Positions 1-9,774 are shown, counted from the first letter of the stretch. The stretch is 26,054 nucleotides of DNA from Smittium mucronatum (GCA_001953115.1 LSSL01002160.1:1-26054); one strand, 5' to 3'. Notes: generated by a model not told the origin, from the letters alone. Translations and numbers: made by a program.

Positions 1-839
1 TACTAAAAATTCTTATTAGGATATCAGAAAAAGTAAGAATCTAAAATCCCCAAACTTTAAGTAAAACAACTCAAAATTCAGCAAATTTGCACAGAATTTT
101 TTTTTGATCACATTTTTTATATTAAAAAATCTTAGATTTTAAAATTAATTATTTTTGCACAATTTAATTTTTTTTTGTTTTTTTGGTGAATATTCAATTC
201 ATTATGAGTTAATTACATATTTATGAGAGATACAATAGTTTTTTATTTTATTTTATACAATCATTTTTTAACTATTTATATGCTCAAGATAAATAATAAT
301 TTTGACTATTCTTCAGCGGACTATTTTTTTTAAAAAAACAAAAATTCCTATTTTTACCAAAATGGAAAAAATTTGGGTTCAATTTAAAGAAGATTTCGTT
401 ATAGAAGAATGAGTTAGCCAAGAAAAACAGAGATTCAATTTAAAAATTGAATGTAGAGATATTTATTACTGTTGTAGCTACAAGTTCAAAACAGAGATTT
501 ACAAAAACAACACCATGAATTTTTATAGAAATTGATATTCTGAAGAGTGCTTGCTGCAGCTTTCGACTGGAATATTTAATGAAAATGACTTGAAAAAAAT
601 TAAATTCAAGGTCTTGCACTGATTCTAATATTTCAAAACAGTTTAGAACAGTAAAATTGGCAGAAATAAACTGAATCAAAATAATTGGTAGTGCTTTATA
701 CAATTACAAGTCTAAGTTAAAAAGTTCCTCAAAAAAAATTTTTGCTGAAAGGAATAACTTTAGAAAATATTAATAATAAGATGATAGGAATGCAAAAATC
801 AAGATGCGACTCTATCATAAAAATGGAATTTTCAAATGG
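1..839. other. AT-rich stretch without a recognisable gene
   Basis: Homopolymer A and T runs dominate and every frame is broken often. An 87-codon minus-strand frame at 440-703 has no recognisable domain and a hydrophobic composition expected by chance in AT-rich DNA. Because a transposase relic starts just downstream on the plus strand, this stretch may hold the eroded 5' end of that element, but I could not recognise coding remains. A short inverted repeat (ATTCAATTT/AAATTGAAT) lies near 433-452. Confidence 0.4.
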
Positions 840-1640
840 ATTTAGATTATTTTATTCCTCTTTATCGTATGTTGAGAGAGGGAAATTTTGTAAGCATATT
901 AATACTGATTGAACTTACAAGCTTATAGATATTATAAATTTTTAGAGGTTTTAGGATATTCAGACATAAATAGAAAGTTTTTTTCACTTCCAATCAATAT
1001 AGCTGAAAATGAAAAGGACTAATTATTTCATGGATATTTGATAATTTAAAAAAATTATTCAAAAATAACTATTCCCAATTTTCGCCAGAAACTGTAACAG
1101 CTGATAGAGCGTAATATATAACTAATTATGTCAAAAAGTTCTTGCCGAATTCATACAGAGTAAACTGTTATTATAAAACGTTTATTTTTATAAGAATTTT
1201 TTGTTCAAGTTACAAAATCATCTCAAATCAGCCTCTAAATGATTTCTACTTCCTACAGAAATGTAAGTCAAAATTAATGTTTGATAAGACAAAAGATCCG
1301 TTTATAAATAAGTGATAAGACGAAAAGGGAAATATAGAGGATCTTATCAAAGCAGGAAAAAAATATTTCGATACAAATGAAATTTGACACTAAGTAACGA
1401 ATGTATTTTCACCAAACACGAACAATGCGTTAGAAAGATTTAATTGTACGATCAAAAAGGATTACGCTTATTGTAAAAAAACATATATTGTAGGATTTTT
1501 AGACTCCTAAGATTGAAATGCCTTTTCATGGTTTAGGGGCTTAAAAATGTACTTTTCGAAGTACACTAAACTAAAATTTCACACAGCGTTGTACTATTCT
1601 TGGTTGGGAGTAGTGGAGACAGCGCACAGAGATTCCGAGG
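840..1640 (+). pseudogene. Decayed MULE-type DDE transposase
   Basis: Broken plus-strand pieces match, in order, the core of a Mutator-like (MULE) transposase. At 895 comes HINTD followed by a stop and TYKL (the family's first catalytic Asp, usually in a TDATYK-like motif). At 945 comes VLGYSDINRKFFSLPI and NIAENEKD. Near 1060-1170 come FSPETVTADRA (second Asp) and, after a stop, ITNYVKKFLPNSYRVNCYYK. At 1397 comes VFSPNTNNALERFNCTIKKD (the TNNALE block with the catalytic Glu). A C-terminal piece runs on to about 1640. The pieces lie in different frames and contain several in-frame stops, so this is dead. In the intact family the enzyme cuts and pastes DNA elements. The 5' end is not resolved. 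Assignment rests on motif order and spacing; no search was run. Confidence 0.72.
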
Positions 1641-2145
1641 ACAGCGATTCCAGAGGAGGACCATTTCAAACAGGAGGAACCGATCGTTTAGTACAGCCGA
1701 GACATAGTCTAGTGCACAAGTCCAGCGTTCGACAGTCAGACGGATCTCAGCGTCTAACAGCTATTTGTAGGAAAGCCATGTCGATCAATCCCACGTTTGG
1801 GTAGGAGCCTAATTTTATTAATCCTGTTAGAAGTAGGCTCTGACTAGGAGCTCAGTAGATTCAATGAACTGTTGTTCATTGACAAAGAGCTTAATTCATG
1901 ACTGCACGTAACCTCAGTCATCCAGCCTACTTGAAACAATGCCAGGGGGGGTCTTTCGGTTGGTAGATTGCACCCTTTTCCCGTAGGTACGCAGCCGGTA
2001 GCCTGGCAGAGGATCTTATTGTAGTTAGGATAATAGTCTTTTCTATACTTCTTTTTCTTTTTTTCATATTTTTTTAGTATATTTTTTAGTGACGTCATCT
2101 TATAATTAAATTCCGTGGTACAAAAAAAAAGATATGATTTTGCTA
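1495..2145 (+). repeat. MULE 3' segment, copy A (inverted partner at 17.5-18.1 kb)
   Basis: This segment is less AT-rich than its surroundings and has a diverged reverse-complement counterpart at about 17465-18110. Similarity starts in the transposase C-terminal coding remains. It runs through the non-coding part (shared blocks TGACTGCACGTAACCTCAGT, GTAGTTAGGATAATAGTC and a G-run near 1946) and ends in A/T tracts near ATTCCGTGGTAC. The arms TCAATGAAC (1861-1869) and GTTCATTGA (1874-1882) form a perfect 9-base-pair hairpin that is kept in both copies. The 85-codon plus frame at 1547-1804 and the 84-codon minus frame at 1844-2098 are open only in this copy, so I do not call either a gene. Confidence 0.75.
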
Positions 2146-2194
2146 AATTTCAGCAGGTTTGTACTTTATTTAATATATATTTTAGCATTATTAT

Positions 2195-2425
2195 TTAATT
2201 GAAATCGCATGAAATTTGCTTTAAAACCCCTTTTCCTATTTTCGACTTGTTGAAGAAACACTTATACAGAGCTTTTTTATCACCTTTAGATATTGATTCT
2301 GCTACTTTATCAAATTCTTTTGCATGCCGACTTTTTTAGTGTTTTATTAACACTTTCAAATCCCTTATCACAAGATTCAGCGTTATAAGAATGTGTGCTT
2401 GAATAACTCGTCTGGGTTTATTTAA
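2195..2425 (-). pseudogene. Short coding relic, origin unknown
   Basis: On the minus strand two adjacent frames read like real protein. The first contains NAESCDKGFESVNKTLKKS. After a one-base shift the second contains RHAKEFDKVAESISKGDKK, then ALYKCFFNKSKIGKGVLKQI, ending at a TAA at 2195-2197. The balanced composition differs from the Lys/Asn/Phe-only translations of the surrounding AT-rich DNA, and this suggests a decayed gene or transposon piece. I do not recognise the family. It does not continue into the inverted MULE copy at 17.5 kb, so it may be unrelated to that element. Confidence 0.35.
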
Positions 2426-2744
2426 CTTTCAATCTTTGTAAATAATAAAAAAAAAAGTCAATGATGCTTTTAAAATGGGAATATAATTTTTTTAAGTAAA
2501 AAAAACAAAAACTCATCTGAAATCCAGTTTATTTTTCAGAAAATCTATATCTTATGAAATTTTCATAATCTCAAGAGGTAATTTCTTACTGGATTCCACT
2601 AGTAATTATGACAAATACCAGAAATTTTTTATCTTAATCAAGTAAAATTAATATTAATTATGCTTGAAATTCTGGAAAAAATTGTCCAATCTTTCGTTGC
2701 TATTACAAAATCGAATTAATACAAAAAAGGAATTTCGCAACTGT

Positions 2745-2784
2745 TGCTAGTAAAGTGTACCTTTTGCTAAAGAATCTCCCATAT
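2745..2784 (+). repeat. Terminal fragment of a miniature inverted-repeat element
   Basis: Bases 2751-2784 (a GTAAAGTGT-like block, then AAAGAATCTCCCATAT) match the right end of the complete miniature element at 13491-13752, where the sequence is GGAAAGTGT then AGAGAATCTCCCATAT. No matching left end is visible upstream, so this is a solo or eroded end of the same family. Confidence 0.45.
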
Positions 2785-3698
2785 CCTAAAACTATTCTTG
2801 ATATAAACTCGTATCGTGAACTGACAGACATACGATATATGTATATATTTAATAGTCATTGTAAACACAGTAGATAAATAAATCCTCTTACAAATATAAT
2901 AGGGTATATTATTTTATCAAAATAGTATAGATACAAAAAAAAATCTTTGAAATAAATCAATAAATATCATGGATGAAAGGATGAAAGGAAAGGGTAAAAA
3001 ACAAGAATGAGTCGAGAAATATAGAAAATTTCACTAAATATATAGAAGGTGTTCTATAAACAATATAAAATACAATAAAAAGGGATAAGTCTCGATTTCA
3101 GTTAATATAAATTAAATTTACACCCTATAAGGCTAATTATAGAAATATAATATTAGATTCCTATTATTAGAATACATAAATCTAAATTTAATTTATTTAA
3201 AAAAGAAAAAGATATCATAAAACAATCATAAAGTTGTGGCAACAAGATATTTAAAGTATAAATAATCTGGAATTAATAACTAGAGAACATCATCCTCACA
3301 ATTCTATTTTTTTTCATAAAATCCTATTTACTTCTTTAAAAGCAAATAAAGGTCTTAAAAGAACTCTTAGTGAATAGATTGTCATAGAGGAAAATGAGAT
3401 GGGTTATAGTTAATTCATAATATTTAAAATAATAAATACTTTATCTTAAAGATAAAATAAATTGATTAAAGCGACATGAATAATGAAAATAAAAGCCGGA
3501 GCTACTGTCGGAAAAGTTTTCTAGAGTTCAAAAAAATAGTATAAAAAGGATAAAAATGTTAAGTGAGAGATGTAACATCAAGGGGGTTGGGATTTCTTTC
3601 GACTATTTTCTTCTTAAAAACAAATAAATGATCATTAAATTTTTAAAAAAAAGGGATATGTATTTTCGTGTAAACAAAAGCGGATAAATGTACAGATA
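2785..3698. other. Intergenic, no gene seen
   Basis: AT-rich sequence with frequent stops in all frames. The 3' end of the VPS22 transcript must lie in the upper part, because that gene ends at 3699 on the minus strand. A TGTACA within the first 20 bases past its stop holds a UGUA motif on the transcript, but no clean AATAAA was identified. Confidence 0.4.
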
Positions 3699-4790
3699 TT
3701 AATTGCTGGATAGGGATTTCAAAAAAAACAACGTTGCGTAATATACAGGTTCTGGTGCTTGCATATCAACCCACAACACACCGTCTCTAGATAAAGAGTC
3801 TAAAGTGTGTTGGAGACGGCAATCTGACCACTTTGTAAATGATTTAAGGGAGTTGAAAGTAGCGGGAGGATTAAAATTGGGATCTAATAAGGCCAAAAGA
3901 TCAGAGTGATCCTTGTTGAACTCATTGGGAATGGATTTGACAACTTTCTTGTCTTTTATAGTCATAACCTTATAATCGCCTCCAAGGGGAGCAAGCTGAG
4001 AAATTGAACGTTCAATATCGTCACTATTGAAGGTTGGATCAAGGGAATAAAATTTTCAAAAAGGCTTTATTAAAAAAGGGAACTTAATGATAATATATGA
4101 GATAGCTTACGTAGAAATGTTTTCGGATTTTCGGATTGATACAAGTCTAGACCGCAAATCTTGGATATCTATCAAACCACCGTTGATTACACGGGTAGAT
4201 ATGCAGATATCAACTATTTGAATTCCCAATTCGCAGTAAAAATCACCAACGCCAAAATAACCGTTGATTCCTTTTTTTCGAGCTAAATGGATACCAAGAT
4301 AAGTAATTTTAGGGAAGATGGTAAAAGGGGAAAAAAAAAGGGGGGGGTGAAATAAAACGAAAAAAATTACATTGTAAGGGATCTACGCCGACAAGGCTAG
4401 TCATTTTTTGGAATTGGGTTCTGAGAATAGGATTGTTTTTAATTTCTTCACCATGTTCAAGGGTTATCTTTTCAAGACTGGCTTTGAAAATCGACAGCTG
4501 GTTTGTCAACTAATTTAAAATCAACAAAAATTATAATTCAAATCCAAAAGAGAGGGAGGCAATTAGATTAGAGATTTTTTTGAGAATGAAATTACACTTT
4601 GAATTTGACGTGCTGATATTTCATCTCCCTTTACTTGCAAAAGTTTCTAAAAAGGTTGAAGATAATTATTAGATGGGAATACGGTAAATTTTTAAAAAAA
4701 ATGAAATGGAAAATATAAGGTGATGCTTGAAAGACTTACTTTTTCCCGCTCGCGTTGTTGAATTCCAGAAACTCCGACTCGTCTCCTCAT
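3699..4790 (-). CDS. VPS22: ESCRT-II subunit VPS22/SNF8 (EAP30), five exons
   Basis: Subunit of ESCRT-II, which with VPS25 and VPS36 sorts ubiquitinated membrane cargo at endosomes and nucleates ESCRT-III. I assembled five minus-strand exons: 4790-4740, 4646-4596, 4509-4371, 4282-4111 and 4023-3699. Introns are 93, 86, 88 and 87 bases with GTAAGT, GTAATT, GTAATT and GTAAGC donors and TAG acceptors, and every phase joins cleanly. The product is 245 residues (human 258). It starts MRRRVGVSGIQQREREK, matching the family's basic N-terminus. Next come a coiled-coil-like segment with QLSIFK and FQKMTSLVGVDPLQ (about 62-80), the signature GVGDFYCELGIQI (91-103), and NGG at 114-116. Two C-terminal winged-helix regions end in WVDMQAP (222-228). 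The ATG at 4790 fits homologs. It is divergent from PRKRIP1. Identity is secure; exact splice sites rest on consensus and alignment. Confidence 0.93.
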
Positions 4791-5164
4791 GCTATATATT
4801 TCGATGATATTCGTTAGCTATTTTGAAGAAGTTTGTGAAGGATATAATATTAGCGAAAAAAATTAAAATTAAAGTATTAGCTTAAATTGGAACGAAATTA
4901 ACAGTTCTCAGGTCTTTACAGGAAAAGATATTAGGGAGCTTTTTAACTGCGAAATAAACCAATCAATTTTGATTTAGATCTTTAGAAATTGGCCAGTATT
5001 CAAAATAAAATGATATTTGATTGGATATTTTATTCATGTATAAACGCCATTTTGTCTAAAAAGTACACAATAATATCTCAAATACTTTCTCGTCAGTATA
5101 AAAGTTATTTTTACCAAAAAAAAAGTATTAAGGGTATAGAATACGAAATAATAATCGTACTGGA
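4791..5164. promoter_or_regulatory. Shared divergent promoter, VPS22 / PRKRIP1
   Basis: The 374 bases between two start codons facing apart must hold both promoters. CCAAT-type pentamers occur four times: ATTGG at 4886-4890, CCAAT at 4959-4963, ATTGG at 4988-4992 and ATTGG at 5020-5024. The third lies inside TTTAGAAATTGGCCAG (4981-4996), which recurs exactly at 21050-21065. CCAAT boxes bind the HAP/NF-Y complex in fungi; action here is inferred. A 77-codon plus frame at 4989-5222 overlaps the PRKRIP1 start out of frame and is a shadow. Confidence 0.55.
5097..5104 (+). promoter_or_regulatory. TATA-like box upstream of PRKRIP1
   Basis: TATAAAAG lies 60 bases before the PRKRIP1 ATG. Its GC-containing context (CGTCAG before it) makes it stand out from the general A/T background, but in such AT-rich DNA a chance match is possible. 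Confidence 0.4.
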
Positions 5165-5806
5165 ATGGATAGAACCAAGGACAAATCTTCTATTCGGGAT
5201 GAAGAAAGAGAACCGGAAATAAAAGAAAATGACGAATCAAACGATGTGGGATTAACCGAACAAGTTCCTAGAAAGCGAAAAAGTGCAATGAATGCAACTG
5301 AATTGCAACGACATTTACTGGATAAATTGCTCAAAAATCCCGACAAACCTGTTCATCTCCCTGTAGCTAAGGATCCCTTGTCTTTGCTTCAGCCTCCACC
5401 TGAGTTTGTAAAAACTTACATGGGATCTAGTGCTGGTGCTGGCAGTGGAGAGTTTCATGTATATCGCCATTTAAGAAGAAAGGAAATGGCACGCCAGAGT
5501 GTTCTGAAAAAAGAGAGTGAACTTGATAAGAAACGCGCAATATTGGACAAAAAAAAGGAGGAAATAGCTCGTATCGAAGAAGAATTAACTGCAAAAAGGA
5601 GAACAAAACGGCAGAAGCGTAAAAATAGAAAGTTGGGAATTGTGAAAAAACCAGAAAATAACGGAATGAAGGCTTGCGAAAATAACTCCAGCTCAGATCA
5701 TGAGGAAAATATTAAAGAGAAAGCAGAGGTGGATAACGATGAAAAAACTATAGCGAAGACTTTGGATCCAGGAAAGTTTACAACAATATTCGATGATGAG
5801 TTCTGA
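5165..5806 (+). CDS. PRKRIP1: PRKRIP1-family spliceosome-associated protein (DUF1168)
   Basis: Intronless frame of 213 residues starting at the ATG at 5165. Residues 49-63 carry the family's LLDKLLKNPDKPV block. Residues 78-106 hold the hallmark PPPEFVKTYMGSSAGAGSGE followed by FHVYRHLRRKE, which is nearly invariant across animals and fungi. Residues 107-160 form a long, highly charged Lys/Glu helix ending in the basic TAKRRTKRQKRKNRK stretch. The tail is acidic and Ser-rich. In human spliceosomes this protein is a small bridging factor whose long helix lies against U2 and core RNA-protein elements; the name comes from its interaction with the kinase PKR. A nuclear splicing role is inferred from family membership. 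It shares a promoter region with VPS22 and converges on CFIm25, 170 bases stop to stop. It is slightly longer than the human protein because of the N-terminal acidic extension. Confidence 0.92.
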   Translation: MDRTKDKSSIRDEEREPEIKENDESNDVGLTEQVPRKRKSAMNATELQRHLLDKLLKNPDKPVHLPVAKDPLSLLQPPPEFVKTYMGSSAGAGSGEFHVYRHLRRKEMARQSVLKKESELDKKRAILDKKKEEIARIEEELTAKRRTKRQKRKNRKLGIVKKPENNGMKACENNSSSDHEENIKEKAEVDNDEKTIAKTLDPGKFTTIFDDEF

Positions 5807-5976
5807 AAATCTACAAGAAAAGTACTAATTATTTTATAACTAATAGATTTTGTAAATATACGTTAATATGCTTCATAATTTGAAAAGTAAACAAAAAACA
5901 CACTTTTGGTTAGGGAGAAAAGAATTCTGGGGATGTGTTATGATAAATACTTTGAGTTTTTTTTTTTGGTAGATGA
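5807..5976. other. Shared 3' region of two convergent genes
   Basis: PRKRIP1 stops at 5806 and CFIm25 stops at 5977 on the other strand. The plus strand carries TGTAAATA at 5851-5858, a UGUA-type element of the kind CFIm25 itself binds. On the minus strand AATAAA directly overlaps the CFIm25 stop codon (AAT AAA TAA). Transcripts from both sides probably terminate or overlap here. No gene is seen. Confidence 0.45.
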
Positions 5977-6687
5977 TTATTTATTTAAAGCGAATTCAAA
6001 TCTGGAGAGGTTATGAGCTAATCCAGCCAACTGAGCTCCATATCTATCAGAATTCTCATATAGTTCAAAAAGAGGAACAGCAACGAGATTCATGTTCCGG
6101 GGAACGCAAAGTTTCCGTCGCTCGGGCAAAAGAACAAGCTGGAGCCTAATTATCTCCTTTGGACGGGAAACATGGGCTGGTAAGTAAGGATAAAGTTCAG
6201 TGGAAAAGTTGGGTCGGTACCACACAGACAACAGCTCACCCAGCTGCCAATCAAGGTCTTGAGGCTCTGTTTCTAAAGAAGAATCAGATACCAGTGGTGC
6301 TAAATACCTGTTTAATGAACTGCGGAAAACACCTAGTTCAGTTTCGTTCAGAAAGTTTGGGCTGGTATTACGCACTGCTGATTCGCTGAGGTGCTCCTGG
6401 GGAATGATGGTCGAAGTATCCTGCTTTAAAATCGAGATTTCACGAGTTCCAGGAAGTTTAAAATAAGTGTTTGCGATTTGCAACATTAATACATGCGGGA
6501 AATTGTGCTCATGCACCAATATTACAGCCTCGGTGGTTTTAACAATACCAGATGCTTCGTATGCTGACTTCAAGAAATCTAGCTTTGATTGAACTGAGAC
6601 ATTGTCCTCGTTTGTGGATTCCTTCGTGGTTATCGCATAGTTGTCTAGAGGGTAAATATTTATCTTGGGTGCGTTTATGCTGGTCAT
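5977..6687 (-). CDS. NUDT21: Cleavage factor Im 25-kDa subunit (CFIm25, Nudix fold)
   Basis: RNA-binding subunit of cleavage factor Im, which recognises UGUA upstream of poly(A) sites and guides 3'-end processing in the nucleus. From the ATG at 6687 the product is 236 residues (human 227). Landmarks in order: INIYPLDNY and TTKE, EAVILVHEHNFPHVLMLQIA, YFKLPG, VWYRPNFSTELYPYLPAHV, RPKE, VPLFELYENSDRYG and a C-terminal LSRFEFALNK. By alignment from memory the UGUA-contacting residues are Glu55 (kept), Arg63 (here Lys), Phe103 (here Tyr) and Tyr208-Gly209 (kept). The Nudix loop after FKLPG is replaced and lengthened by roughly 28 residues, with no stop or convincing intron inside. The frame stays open upstream to 6790, directly after TTTTTTTAG, so a short 5' exon may exist and the true start may lie further upstream; ATGAACCA at 6985-6992 before GTAAGG is one candidate. 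Confidence 0.88.
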   Translation of the reverse strand: MTSINAPKINIYPLDNYAITTKESTNEDNVSVQSKLDFLKSAYEASGIVKTTEAVILVHEHNFPHVLMLQIANTYFKLPGTREISILKQDTSTIIPQEHLSESAVRNTSPNFLNETELGVFRSSLNRYLAPLVSDSSLETEPQDLDWQLGELLSVWYRPNFSTELYPYLPAHVSRPKEIIRLQLVLLPERRKLCVPRNMNLVAVPLFELYENSDRYGAQLAGLAHNLSRFEFALNK

Positions 6688-7898
6688 TTTGTAAAGATTT
6701 TTATTTTCATTAACTGCTTGTTTGTATAGTATACCCTCCACTTTTAGGTTTTCCCTTTCCTCACGAACGAAGTCTTGCCCATACAAAGCGCTAAAAAAAC
6801 AGTGATTCAGTATGTCTAAATTAATTGGCTGAAGAGACCAGATATTAAGAGATACTATTGGCCCTCCATAAATATGAAGTACAATTATACATTGTGAATA
6901 CTCATCTCTACAGGTGAGGAGTGTTTATTGTGGTTTAAGGACCTAAGGTGCATCCTTAGAGGTTTATTGGTTATGAAACCTTACTGGTTCATCAATGCCC
7001 CGCGCGAGATAAAGTATTAGCGACCTAAAAAGATTATAAGATATAAAGGTATCATATGATAGAATAGTAAATAGATAGAGCGCATTGAAAATACCGCGTT
7101 TAAGAAAGTTATCGGCAGCAATATTCGAAATCCGAAAATACAAGTTTACAATTCTCTGAAGCCGCTTTATATATAATATAAATAGGGCAGAAATGTTTCA
7201 TCTTTAGTTCCAATTTCCGGTCATTTATTCTCAGTAAAGGTAGAAACTGGCCAGAATGTCAGCCACGTATTTATGTGTGCTTAATAATACGACTTTAAAT
7301 CAATAACAATAATACCCTCAATTAATTTATCTACATTTTTTAATTCTGGATATGATATAACAGCTATTTCGTAGCAATTTTTATTCAGTTAGGTTGAAAA
7401 CCAGTCAAACGAAGTTATATACTGTTTTGGTATAGGGAAATAGCCTTTAATTCAGAGGATTTTATTAATAGACTTTTATATTTTATTTTTAATGTGATAA
7501 TTCTAATAACAAAATTCATGTTGATAAATCCAAATAAAAATTACAAACTGACAGGTAAAAAGCAAGTTAAATTATTAAGGATTGTGATTTGAAATCCACT
7601 CTAAAATAATTAAATTAAAAAGATCTTTTCTAGAAAAAATCTAACCTAAGGAATAGATAATGAAAATTGCGAATTGATAGTATTTTTAAAAAAAATAAAC
7701 TGAAAATTTTGCTTAAAAGCTTTTTTTCTCTATACCGATTCAGTACTGATGGTAAAACTGCGCTAATTATTGGATATATGTAAGAGTAAAGGACCCATAT
7801 AACTCTCTCTTCGAAGATATAGATATGAATCTTTTTTTTGAATGGTAAGAATACTTGATGATTTCCTTTTAATCTGTATATCTGGATATATATCGGGC
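6688..7898. other. Intergenic upstream of CFIm25; possible 5' exon
   Basis: From 6688 to 6790 the CFIm25 frame is open and preceded on the minus strand by an acceptor-like TTTTTTTAG (6791-6800). ATGAACCA (6985-6992, minus) followed by GTAAGG would join in phase across a 194-base intron, longer than the other introns in this window, so this is only a hypothesis. Between 6930 and 7000 is a GC-richer patch with small hairpins (CTAAGG/CCTTAG). TAGAAACTGGCCAG at 7241-7254 resembles the motif in the VPS22/PRKRIP1 promoter. From about 7260 to 7898 I see only AT-rich sequence, which includes the 3' end of the next gene's transcript. Confidence 0.35.
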
Positions 7899-9616
7899 TC
7901 ATAGATACTCAGTAACATCGAGAGTACTATAGTTTGCAGAAATACAACATCTGAATCTAATGAAAGATGAGTATCTGGGGACAAGCCAAGGAAGGTAATC
8001 ATTACTTGATATTGAGTATGGTCCCATCTTAGATACATAGAAGCGGGAAAAATTGTTATCAATGCTCTTTTTATCTTTTAAGGAATACAAATACATAATA
8101 TGATCTCTAACTAGGAAATTAGTAATTCCTGAATCAGAATTTTCAACAATAGCGTTAAGGTATGATTCAAAATATTGTTTTGGAGAGCCGACTAAATCAT
8201 AATCTTCAACAAATCTCAAGTTCAATAAGATTAATGAGCATGAAATTGTCCATAGAGATAAAGCCTTATTCCAGAATGGCTTGGGTTTGAACTTGAATTC
8301 CATTTTAGAAGCCTCAACCAAGGAAATGGCTGATGCAATGGCTTTTCTTTTAGCAGATCTGATTCTGCCAGGATGAATAGAATGTTTTTTACTTCTATAA
8401 AGCTCTGAAATGTACAGCTGTATAGTTAGTCCTTTGAGAAGATGAGATAAAAGAAACAGATACGATCTAGCTTCCGATCTACGAACAGATACAGAGTCTG
8501 AAAGATAATTCTTTGAAAAGTCAATGTTATAAAGATGATCACCGGGAAACATAGTATCAACTATAGAACTCAGACTGATTATTTCCTTAATTAAGCAAAT
8601 AAATTTTAAGCTGATAGTTTTTTGATCGTAAGTTTTATTTTGCCATCTAGTATTCGTAAAATGGGCTATTCTTCCTAGTAAAATCGTTCCTTTAACGAAA
8701 TACCGGGCACCATCATAAGGTGAACTCCCGGTATTCATGTATTCCGCCATTGTATTCATACATTTTATTTCACTTTCAAGATCAGTGATGTGACCTCCAT
8801 ATCTGTATACAAAGTCGCCCGATGGGAGATTTACATATATGTCTTTAATAGACAAAAAAAATCCAGATGACTGAGCAGAATATACTGCGCACACTACTTG
8901 GTAATAAGACCACCAAACTCGTCTCTTTTGTTCCATTTCGAAATCATTTAGAGTATTTCTGTGTTTATTTTTCAAATCAAGAAGAAATATTTTCGATTTC
9001 ATAGCCACTCTATTGGACATGAAGTATTACATTTTTCAGAACCAAGAAGACGGATAATAATGCTTTGAATCAATAAAAGAAATTTTAAACTTACGATTTA
9101 GACTTCCCTAAAATTATTACGGAGTTTTAGCGATGAAGACAGATGACAAAATAGAAAGCAAAGAACTAAAAAAAATAAACTTACAAATAAAATATGAAGC
9201 CTCAGATGTAGAGGCAGTTCTCCAAGTGAAAACCGAAATAAATACAGTGGACCACAAAATATAGATATCTGAAGTAGGGTATTCTTGATTTGAAAGTCGC
9301 ACTGCGGCCTGGGCATACTGCTTATCTAAATTCTGAACATTTATCCCCACTATTTCAGATAAATGATCAAAACCAGCAGCGAGAATAGAATAAATGAAAT
9401 ATTTAGGAAGAAGTCCGCGCTTTAATTTAGATAAGAAATCTGGTAAACACATTGGAATCATTGGAATCGGCAGGGAATGGAGTAGTTTCAAGATCAATGC
9501 CTTGAACTGCAGATAATTCGGGATGAAGAGATCCGTACCCTGGTCTGGTCAATCCAAAAATCAATTAGCTATTTCTATGCAAGGAAAGTGGTATGAACAT
9601 TACCTATTGGAGCCAT
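7899..9616 (-). CDS. Fungal-specific transcription factor-like protein (MHR), no zinc cluster
   Basis: Reconstructed on the minus strand from exons 9616-9604, 9544-9185, 9107-9095 and 9009-7899. Introns are 59, 77 and 85 bases (GTAATG, GTAAGT and GTAAGT donors; CAG, TAG and TAG acceptors). All phases agree and the total is exactly 499 codons. The 498-residue product has the fungal middle homology region (Pfam Fungal_trans). Segments include LLHSLPIPMIPMCLPDFLSK (about 25-44), KYFIYSILAAGFDHLSEI (52-69), QYAQAAVRLSNQEYPTSDIY (80-99), RRVWWSYYQ (158-166) and NLPSGDFVYRYGG. Family members regulate transcription of metabolic and stress genes in the nucleus. They normally begin with a Zn(II)2Cys6 DNA-binding domain, and none is present or found upstream, where transposon-like repeats begin. 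The 13-base first exon is the weakest part, since an upstream stop blocks extension. It could be a truncated gene or a genuine DNA-binding-less member. Confidence 0.78.
9095..9107 (-). other. 13-base internal microexon
   Basis: GGAAGTCTAAATC sits between a TAG acceptor and a GTAAGT donor. Including it restores the reading frame between the two long exons of the transcription-factor-like gene (…SYFI-WKSK-SVAMK…) and fills the part of the domain that normally has about this length. Skipping it would break the frame. Confidence 0.6.
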
Positions 9617-9774
9617 TTTTGGAGTTTATGCGACATTCACATAAAAACTGAAAAATGAAGGTGGATTAGATATTTACAGAGGCTAAGGATAAGAAAAAGA
9701 TCTTATTTCAAGTTGAATAATAGGGGTATTTTATAAACGGGATATTCTTTTCAACACGACTTTTTTTTTATAGA

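Noticed and set aside
440..703. 87-codon minus-strand frame
   Set aside because: Hydrophobic AT-driven composition with no domain; likely chance.
1844..2098. 84-codon minus-strand frame over the MULE 3' segment
   Set aside because: The homologous copy at 17.5 kb has stops and frame changes in this frame, so it is not under coding constraint.
6350..6450. Possible intron inside the CFIm25 Nudix loop
   Set aside because: GT-AG pairs here (for example GTGAAA to CCCCAG, 47 bases) lead to a stop or frame break, and the whole stretch is open in frame.
6925..7005. tRNA-like or SINE-like look (TGGTTTAAGG and GGTTCATCAAT words resembling A and B boxes)
   Set aside because: The D-arm, anticodon and acceptor stems do not pair, so no cloverleaf forms.
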